This document shows, piece after piece, positions 28,382-35,090 of a stretch of DNA of 35,090 bases. Numbering within the stretch: the first letter of the stretch is position 1; each line of letters opens with the position of its first letter. The notes under the pieces were generated by a model. That model was not told where the DNA came from. It ran no database searches and was given only the letters and a program-made list of their open reading frames with translations. Origin of the DNA: Actinomycetes bacterium (GTDB taxonomy: Bacteria > Actinomycetota > Acidimicrobiia > Acidimicrobiales > Acidimicrobiaceae); NCBI GenBank assembly GCA_021784785.1, contig JAJYHJ010000173.1, forward strand, positions 1 through 35,090, read 5' to 3'. The translations under genes and the position numbers were made by a program.

Positions 28382-29530
28382 TTGAGCGATCATAAAAACG
28401 AGAGCGACGAGGTTTTTGAACCCGCATCGTCCTTAGACGACGGCTTGGTAAGTCTGTCGGAGACGTCGGATGAGGTGGAAGGCTTCGGAGAAGTCAAAAG
28501 CGGGCGTATGGTACGACTTGATGGTCGATCAATGATTGCCAAAGTACTGCTAGTTGTGGTCGTTATCATGCTTGTTACCGTAGCTTACGGTGGAATCTAC
28601 TATTACCAAAACATTAACGGCGCCGCCGGTGGGTCACGTGTAGTCGTCCTCGTTCCAGTGGGTGATAATCTTGACTCACTGGCAACGACGCTGGATAAAC
28701 GTGGTGTGATCTCCTCGGTAACTGTATTTCGTGTCTATCTTCGTCTTCACGGTTATCTGGGACTCCAACCAGGTATCTACTACTTCCAAAGACATGAACC
28801 TTACGCGAAGATTTTTGCACAGATACGAGGAGGCCCCTCCTCTGTGCGGCTTACTCTAATTCCCGGATGGACGTTATCAGAGATAGCAGCTGAGGTCGGA
28901 AAGATTCCTTATCATAGTGCGAAGGGATTTTTAAAGACGGCCATGTCTACAACTGGGTTGAGTTCTCCGTATCTTCCAAGTTCAGCGTCTAGCGTTGCGG
29001 GCTTGGTCTACCCAGACACCTACTTTGTTTCACCTTTAGAAAGTGATAAACAGGTACTGCAGACGGCTATAGATCGATTTGATCAGATCGCATCGGAGAT
29101 TGGTCTATCTCCTAACGGAAAATACAATGGGCTGAGTGCGTATCAAGTAGTAGTAGTGGCGTCCATAGTGCAAAAAGAGGCGACTACGGTAGGAGATATG
29201 GCCAAGGTAGCAAGAGTGATCTTGAACCGCCTATCTGTCGGGATGAATCTGCAGATGGACTCGACTGTAAGGTACGCTACGGGAAACTTCTCAAGCCCCC
29301 TTACTCAAGCGAATCTTGATAGCCCATCTCCTTATAACACATATGTGTCTCATGGACTGCCGCCATCACCAATATCTGAACCCTCGAGCCAGGCACTTAG
29401 GGCAGTTATACATCCTGCAAAAGGAAGTTGGCTGTACTTCGTAGCGCTGAAGGGGCACTCGTCAGAGTCCTTCTTTAACACCTACGCGGAGCAAGAGCAA
29501 GCGATATCTCAAGCTGGTGGAGTTGCATAG
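28382..29530 (+). CDS. mltG: Endolytic transglycosylase MltG
   Basis: Single N-terminal TM; VVASIVQKEATTVGDMAKVARVILNRLSVGMNLQMDSTVRYA, SPYNTYVSHGLPPSPISEP. Confidence 0.95.
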   Translation: MSDHKNESDEVFEPASSLDDGLVSLSETSDEVEGFGEVKSGRMVRLDGRSMIAKVLLVVVVIMLVTVAYGGIYYYQNINGAAGGSRVVVLVPVGDNLDSLATTLDKRGVISSVTVFRVYLRLHGYLGLQPGIYYFQRHEPYAKIFAQIRGGPSSVRLTLIPGWTLSEIAAEVGKIPYHSAKGFLKTAMSTTGLSSPYLPSSASSVAGLVYPDTYFVSPLESDKQVLQTAIDRFDQIASEIGLSPNGKYNGLSAYQVVVVASIVQKEATTVGDMAKVARVILNRLSVGMNLQMDSTVRYATGNFSSPLTQANLDSPSPYNTYVSHGLPPSPISEPSSQALRAVIHPAKGSWLYFVALKGHSSESFFNTYAEQEQAISQAGGVA

Positions 29531-29533
29531 CTG

Positions 29534-30394
29534 ATGCAGGACGACTTTCGACTACCGATCAGCGCGACAACGAAACTGCTAGGCGTAGTCGGTGATCCGA
29601 TATCGCACTCGCTCTCTCCAGAGATCCATAACGCCGCAATCTTGGAGCTTGGTATTGACTACGCCTTCTTGGCGTTTCGAGTTCCATCTGCTTCCCTTGG
29701 TCGAGCCATTGAAGGAGTAAGGGGTCTAGGTATTCGTGGACTTTCTGTTACGATGCCGCATAAGGCAGATATCGGACAGTACCTGGACTCCGTAAGTGAA
29801 GATGCTAAAGCATTGAACTCTGTCAATGCCGTCTACTGGGACGAGACTACGGCGAGACTCTGCGGTACTTCGACCGATGGGGTTGGTTTTATAGATGGAT
29901 TGAAGTCTGAATGTAGCTTTGACTTTAAAGGAAAAGTGGTGGGCGTAATAGGAGCTGGTGGGGCTGCTAGATCCATTGTATTGGCTTTGGTTCACCAAGA
30001 GGTTGAGGAAGTCCAAGTGTTGGGTCGAAGTCAATCCAAGCTAGAGCAGACCGTTGCGATAGGCGGTGATAGATGTGTGGCGGCTACCGTAGAGTCTTTG
30101 AGAGACTGTGATCTTATCGTAAACGCTACTCCAGTGGGCATGAGTGGACGAAATGACTTCGGTGGACTTCCCGTTCCAACTTGGGTGTTGCGCGAAGAGA
30201 TGTTGGTGTGCGATATTGTTTATACTCCGCTTGTGACTGAATTAATGAAGGTTGCTGCGGCGAAAGGCTGCCGAACCGTCGGCGGGCTTCCAATGCTTTT
30301 GCACCAAGCAGCTCATGCCTTTAGGCTTTTTACGGGCTTTGATCCACCCTATGAGGCTATGAGAAGGGCGGTCAGGGCTCGACTCAATGGATAG
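29534..30394 (+). CDS. aroE: Shikimate dehydrogenase
   Basis: GVVGDPISHSLSPEIHNAAI, SVTMPHK, GAGGAARSIV, NATPVGM. Confidence 0.95.
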   Translation: MQDDFRLPISATTKLLGVVGDPISHSLSPEIHNAAILELGIDYAFLAFRVPSASLGRAIEGVRGLGIRGLSVTMPHKADIGQYLDSVSEDAKALNSVNAVYWDETTARLCGTSTDGVGFIDGLKSECSFDFKGKVVGVIGAGGAARSIVLALVHQEVEEVQVLGRSQSKLEQTVAIGGDRCVAATVESLRDCDLIVNATPVGMSGRNDFGGLPVPTWVLREEMLVCDIVYTPLVTELMKVAAAKGCRTVGGLPMLLHQAAHAFRLFTGFDPPYEAMRRAVRARLNG

Positions 30395-30536
30395 ACAGTG
30401 CACAGTTGGGGCGGTATGGTTGGTTTCGGACCAGACGGAGTTTGTCTATCGTCATTTTTAGGGTCAAAGGTGCGAAGACATCGACGTTGAGGATAATTTA
30501 CTTTTGTTGACCTTGTAATACGTCGATAAGAGATCT

Positions 30537-32270
30537 GTGGATGAAGCAACAGCGACATCGAAACAGAGGATGAATCCTCCTGTGCCTGGTAGGGATCTAT
30601 CACCCTTAGCTCGAGGGCTGATCCTTGCGCGCCTTATCGATGAGCAGACCCTTAGGGTCGTACTTTCAGAACAGACGCGATCTCAAAAGGCTTTGATTCC
30701 GTTCTTGCTAGAAAAAGGTATTGTCAACGAGATTGCTCTCGGACAGTTTCTTGCCTCTAGATTGGGTCTTGAGTTCGTTGATCTTGATAGTATTTCCGTC
30801 GACGACCAGGTGGCGACTTTAGTCTCTAGCCAGATATGCAAGAAGCATGTGCTTTTACCTCTTGGAATGAAAGATGACCGCATCGTGCTTGCAATGGCAG
30901 ATCCTACCAATGTCGTTGCGCTTGATGATGTAAGGGCAATCACTCGTAAGGAGGTAAGGGTTGTCGTCGCCCCGTGGAGCCAGCTTACCTCACTGATAGA
31001 GCGCATTCAACGTATGGGTGAAGAGGCCCTAGAGACCACGGCCCTTGCCGCGAGCGAGGAGGCTGGAGGAGGCGGTCAGCTAGAGGCAGACGTTACCGAT
31101 ATGGTAGACGATGCACCTATTATCCGACTGGTCAACATGACAATATCTCAAGCGGCCTTAGATAGAGCATCAGATATTCACATTGAACCGCAACAAGGCG
31201 ACATCCGAATTAGATTTAGAATTGACGGAGTTCTACATGAGGTAACGCGGGTGCCAAAGGCGCTTCAATCTGGAATTGTTACCCGACTCAAGTTGATGGC
31301 GAGTCTCAATATTGCCGAGCGTAGAGTTCCTCAAGATGGTCGCATAACTTTGAAGATTGACGGGAAAGAGGTAGATCTTCGCGTAGCTACACTTCCGACG
31401 GTGGAAGGCGAAAAGGTCGTAATTAGGATATTAGATAAAAGTAGAGCACAGTTTTCACTGGGAGAGTTGGGATTTACAAGGGAGTCCCTTGAGCGATTCG
31501 AACGCTCATTTAGGAAGCCGTGGGGAACTATCTTGGTGACTGGTCCCACAGGTTCCGGAAAATCTACAACTCTATACGCAACAATCAATATTTTGAATGA
31601 AGTTCAACGAAATATCATCACAGTTGAAGATCCAGTCGAGTTTCGTCTAAACGGCATCAACCAGGTCCAGGTTCACAACAAGGCTGGTTTAAGTTTTGCT
31701 AACGCGCTGCGATCAATTTTAAGGTCAGATCCGGACGTAATACTTGTAGGTGAGATTCGTGATCGGGAGACTGCTGCGATCGCCGTTGAAGCGGCTTTGA
31801 CTGGTCATCTCGTGCTGTCGTCTCTACATACCAACGATGCCGCATCAACGCCATCTCGTTTGACAGAGATGGGTGTTGAGCCTTTTTTGATAGCCTCAGC
31901 CCTAGACTGTGTGGTCGCACAGAGGTTGGCGCGAAGGTTGTGTGATAACTGCAAGATTCCCCTTGAGATAAGTGAGTCAGATCTTATCGTGGCTGGATGG
32001 AACTTAGACGAGATGCCAGTTCCAGAGGTTCTCTATAGAGCGCGTGGCTGTAAGCAGTGCTCACATACAGGGTTTCGGGGTCGAATTGCGATCCATGAAG
32101 TGATGCCAATAGATGAGGATCTTGAAAGAGCGATAGCGGAAGGAGCCCAAACTGACTCAATTCGTCATCTCGCGCTAAAGGCTGGAATGATCGATATGCG
32201 GAGCGTTGGCCTCCTACATGTTGCGAGTGGGACGACTTCCTTAGAAGAGATACTAAGGGTTGTTGCGTAA
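30537..32270 (+). CDS. pilB: Type IV pilus assembly / type II secretion ATPase PilB/GspE
   Basis: GPTGSGKSTTLYATI, ITVEDPVEF, LRSDPDVILVGEIRDRETA, CDNC...CKQC zinc motif. Confidence 0.93.
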   Translation: MDEATATSKQRMNPPVPGRDLSPLARGLILARLIDEQTLRVVLSEQTRSQKALIPFLLEKGIVNEIALGQFLASRLGLEFVDLDSISVDDQVATLVSSQICKKHVLLPLGMKDDRIVLAMADPTNVVALDDVRAITRKEVRVVVAPWSQLTSLIERIQRMGEEALETTALAASEEAGGGGQLEADVTDMVDDAPIIRLVNMTISQAALDRASDIHIEPQQGDIRIRFRIDGVLHEVTRVPKALQSGIVTRLKLMASLNIAERRVPQDGRITLKIDGKEVDLRVATLPTVEGEKVVIRILDKSRAQFSLGELGFTRESLERFERSFRKPWGTILVTGPTGSGKSTTLYATINILNEVQRNIITVEDPVEFRLNGINQVQVHNKAGLSFANALRSILRSDPDVILVGEIRDRETAAIAVEAALTGHLVLSSLHTNDAASTPSRLTEMGVEPFLIASALDCVVAQRLARRLCDNCKIPLEISESDLIVAGWNLDEMPVPEVLYRARGCKQCSHTGFRGRIAIHEVMPIDEDLERAIAEGAQTDSIRHLALKAGMIDMRSVGLLHVASGTTSLEEILRVVA

Positions 32271-32326
32271 CTTACCGACATAGCCAATGTGACTGTAGTT
32301 GAGTGTCTTAGCTTTAGAGTCCGCGA

Positions 32327-33460
32327 TTGGAAAAGTGCGTCGTGGCTGATGCGATAACGGACTCGTATCCTTTCCATATAAACGATATGCTCTCCTATCT
32401 TGTATCGGTAGGCGGATCAGACCTTCATCTTTCAGCAGGCACGACTCCGAGTTTTCGAATCGATGGTGACTTAGTTCGACGAGAGGATCTTCCGCCGATT
32501 CCCCCCCGCCTTCTTCAGGAGATGGTCTACTCTGTGCTTACTCAGAGTCAGCGCGAACGCTTTGAAGAGAACTTAGAGTTGGACAGCTCCTACTCTGTAC
32601 CGAAATTGGGTAGATTTAGAATGAATGTGCTCCGTCAACGAGGAAGCGTGGGAACAGTATTTCGTTTCATTCCATATCAAATTGCGTCGATCTCGGAACT
32701 TGGACTTCCCTCTGTAATTTCCTCGTTTGCAGAGTTACCTAGAGGTTTGGTGATCGTCACTGGCCCTACAGGCTCTGGTAAGTCCACGACGTTGGCAGCG
32801 ATCGTTGATCAGATCAATGCGTCACGGGCCTGCCACATTGTAACCATTGAAGATCCTATCGAGTTCCTACATAAGTCAAAGAGGTCTCTCGTGGATCAGC
32901 GAGAGGTGGGTACCGATACCAAGTCTTTTGCATCTGCACTCAGGCACGTCTTAAGGCAAGACCCAGATGTGATACTTGTTGGTGAGATGAGAGATCTAGA
33001 GACCGTGTCCTCTGCCATAACGGCCGCCGAAACAGGACATCTTGTTATGGGCTCACTCCATACCCAAGATGCACCTCAGGCTGTTGATCGCATGATCGAT
33101 ATTTTCCCTACAAATCAACAGTCTCAGGTGCGCATCCAGCTTGCCTCTACAATTCAGGGAATAGTAACGCAGCAGCTGCTACGGCGGGCGAGTGGGACGG
33201 GCCGAGTTGCTGCGACAGAGGTGATTGTGGGAACACCTGCGGTTAGAAACCTTATTCGAGAAGGGAAAACGCATCAAATCTACTCGGCTATGCAGGCCGG
33301 AGCTCAGTTTGGTATGCAGACGATGGATTCATCTTTGGCAAAGTTGCATAGACAAGGAGAGGTTTCGCTCAAAGAAGCACTATCGGCCTCGTCGAGTCCT
33401 GAAGAGGTTAGGCGACTATTAGGATCGGGTAACGGAGTTGTTGGAAACATACGCGTATAA
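32327..33460 (+). CDS. pilT: Type IV pilus retraction ATPase PilT
   Basis: GGSDLHLSAGTTPSFRIDGDL, GPTGSGKSTTLAAIVDQIN, LRQDPDVILVGEMRDLETV. Confidence 0.95.
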   Translation: MEKCVVADAITDSYPFHINDMLSYLVSVGGSDLHLSAGTTPSFRIDGDLVRREDLPPIPPRLLQEMVYSVLTQSQRERFEENLELDSSYSVPKLGRFRMNVLRQRGSVGTVFRFIPYQIASISELGLPSVISSFAELPRGLVIVTGPTGSGKSTTLAAIVDQINASRACHIVTIEDPIEFLHKSKRSLVDQREVGTDTKSFASALRHVLRQDPDVILVGEMRDLETVSSAITAAETGHLVMGSLHTQDAPQAVDRMIDIFPTNQQSQVRIQLASTIQGIVTQQLLRRASGTGRVAATEVIVGTPAVRNLIREGKTHQIYSAMQAGAQFGMQTMDSSLAKLHRQGEVSLKEALSASSSPEEVRRLLGSGNGVVGNIRV

Positions 33461-34658
33461 AGCACGTGATAAGGCTGGAAATGTTCTTGATGGGAAGGTC
33501 GAGGCTGAGAGCCAGGAACTAGTGGTCGCAAGACTTAAGGAGATGGGGTTTATACCAGTCTCAGTTACACGTTCCAAAAGCTCGTTAGCTAAGACTGAGA
33601 TAAAGATTCCGGGGCTCACTGATCGTATCACACCAAAAGACGTTGCAGTATTCTGCCGACAGTTTGCGACGATGATCAGCTCTGGGCTGACCCTTCTTAG
33701 AGCTCTAAATATTCTAGTTGTTCAGGCAGAGAACCCCAATTTTCAAAAGACTCTCCAGCAGGTGAAGGTGGATATAGAGAGAGGTTCGTCGCTCTCGGTA
33801 GCGCTAAGCAAGCATCCTAAGGTATTCGACCACCTCTTTGTTGCCATGGTACGTTCAGGAGAGTCTGGTGGAGTTCTTGACGAAGTGCTTATGCGCCTTT
33901 CAAATACGCTGGAGAAGCAGGTGGAGATAAGACGGAAGATGAAATCGGCGATGACCTATCCGGTCGCTGTGCTCATACTTGTTGTTCTTATCCTTACTGC
34001 GATGATGATTTTCGTTATTCCAACCTTCAAAAAGATTTTTGCTTCCTTACACGGACAACTTCCTTTGCCTACAAGAATATTAATGGCGGTATCGCATATA
34101 TTTGTGGCATACCTCCCCTTGGTCGTGTTGTTTTATATCGGAGCGACCGTAGGTTTTATTAGGTTTAGACGATCCAAGAGGGGTCGAGAGTTCTTGGACC
34201 GATTGATCCTTAGGATTCCTATTTTTGGAAAACTTGCGCACAAGTATGCAATAGTTCGTTTCTCTAGGACATTGGCGTCATTGTTGCGTTCCGGTGTCCC
34301 AATACTCAACTCTTTGTCGATCACAGCGGAGGCGGCAGGAAACGTGAAAATGGTTGAGGCGGTCGCTGATATTGAAGTTGGGGTAAAACAAGGTGAACCT
34401 TTAGCTCGCCGCATGGCCATGCACTCAATTTTTCCACCGATGGTGACTCAAATGGTCTCCGTTGGCGAGGAAACCGGAGGCGTGGACGACATGTTGGACA
34501 AAGTGGCGTCGTTCTATGAGAGCGAAGTAGAGGCAATGGTAGCGTCACTCTCTTCGCTGCTTGAGCCGGTGTTGATAGTAATTCTAGGGTCAGTCGTAGG
34601 CTCGATGGTTATCTCACTTTATCTACCGATGTTCAACGTCTACAAGCTGATTAACTAG
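33438..34658 (+). CDS. pilC: Type IV pilus inner-membrane platform protein PilC / GspF
   Basis: TPKDVAVFCRQFATMISSGLTLLRAL, SGESGGVLDEVL, VSVGEETGGVDDMLDKVASFYE. Confidence 0.95.
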   Translation: MLETYAYKARDKAGNVLDGKVEAESQELVVARLKEMGFIPVSVTRSKSSLAKTEIKIPGLTDRITPKDVAVFCRQFATMISSGLTLLRALNILVVQAENPNFQKTLQQVKVDIERGSSLSVALSKHPKVFDHLFVAMVRSGESGGVLDEVLMRLSNTLEKQVEIRRKMKSAMTYPVAVLILVVLILTAMMIFVIPTFKKIFASLHGQLPLPTRILMAVSHIFVAYLPLVVLFYIGATVGFIRFRRSKRGREFLDRLILRIPIFGKLAHKYAIVRFSRTLASLLRSGVPILNSLSITAEAAGNVKMVEAVADIEVGVKQGEPLARRMAMHSIFPPMVTQMVSVGEETGGVDDMLDKVASFYESEVEAMVASLSSLLEPVLIVILGSVVGSMVISLYLPMFNVYKLIN

Positions 34659-34664
34659 CGAGTT

Positions 34665-34770
34665 GTCAATTTGCAGTGATAAAAGCATTTTTCGCGGTTA
34701 TGGTATAATCCAAAAGCAATTAATTTGCACTATAAAAGCAATCTGCAGTTCAGAGGCACTTTTCATCCAG
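34665..34770. mobile_element. Possible IS21-type terminus remnant (TG-start, repeated terminal motifs)
   Basis: tgtcAATTTGCAgtgaTAAAAGCAttttt (34665) and tAATTTGCActaTAAAAGCAatctgcag (34722), with weaker third copy ctgcagttcagaggcactttt; no istA found. Confidence 0.35.
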
Positions 34771-34972
34771 AGGGCAAAAATGCGCGTTTGGGGCAAAATT
34801 TACCATAATATGCCCATATATGCGTATATTATGCATCTGCGTGTGTTTTAAAAGAATTGCGGTGGCTGATCATAAGGCTTGACATCTGTCCCAGCCATCG
34901 ATATTTTTGTTGCTGAATGGAGGGGTATGCTTATTGAGGGAGCCGTATCCACCGTCCCTCCCCGCATTCTCC

Positions 34973-35089
34973 CTAAATAACAATAGGGCCTAGGTATTTT
35001 TGCATGGAGGCGAAGATCTCGTTTGCACTCTTGGTCCATATAAAGGGCTTGGGATCGTCATTTGATTTCTTAGCCCACTTGGTAATGCC
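34973..35089 (-). pseudogene. C-terminus of IS630-family transposase, continuing beyond the window
   Basis: Minus-strand frame open to the window edge: GITKWAKKSNDDPKPFIWTKSANEIFASMQKYLGPIVI*, matching the IS630 W..NP.PF.WTKTADEIL end. Only the C-terminus is visible; whether the gene is intact is unknown. Confidence 0.75.
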
Positions 35090-35090
35090 C

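Noticed and set aside
34663-34851. 62-aa plus-strand ORF after pilC
   Set aside because: Runs through the AT-rich repeat region with no protein-like conservation; better explained as an IS terminus remnant.
1-35090. CRISPR arrays, tRNA or rRNA genes
   Set aside because: No regularly spaced direct repeats, and no tRNA-like or rRNA-like sequence noticed in the intergenic regions by eye; a tRNAscan/Infernal run would settle this.

Overview
The window looks like an actinobacterial chromosome segment (Acidimicrobiia-like, moderate GC), mostly a conserved housekeeping block on the + strand. In order: PimA-like glycosyltransferase, M48-like membrane protein, pdxS, pdxT, yebC, peroxiredoxin, ruvC-ruvA-ruvB, [5xPAS-GGDEF-EAL, class III aminotransferase, mmsA-like dehydrogenase], queA, tgt, yajC, secD, secF, relA/spoT, two small DUF948/DUF6167-like proteins, alaS, ruvX, mltG, aroE, pilB, pilT, pilC. 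A phosphate/sugar-type MFS transporter sits upstream on the - strand. Both ends carry mobile-element traces: an IS200/IS605 (TnpB-type) right-end-like sequence on the left, and an IS21-like repeated terminus plus the C-terminus of an IS630-family transposase on the right. Less ordinary observations: (i) secD and secF are each preceded by a micro-ORF below the ORF-track cutoff whose stop codon overlaps the start codon (ATGA / GTGA), and a 12-bp perfect hairpin lies early in secF; (ii) an M48-type protein has its HExxH replaced by REIAK; (iii) a 14-bp-arm perfect inverted repeat lies upstream of the MFS gene; (iv) a 12-bp hairpin lies in the likely 5' leader of the c-di-GMP gene; (v) a nested inverted-repeat structure lies in non-coding DNA near the left end. 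All calls are from reading the sequence; no searches were run.
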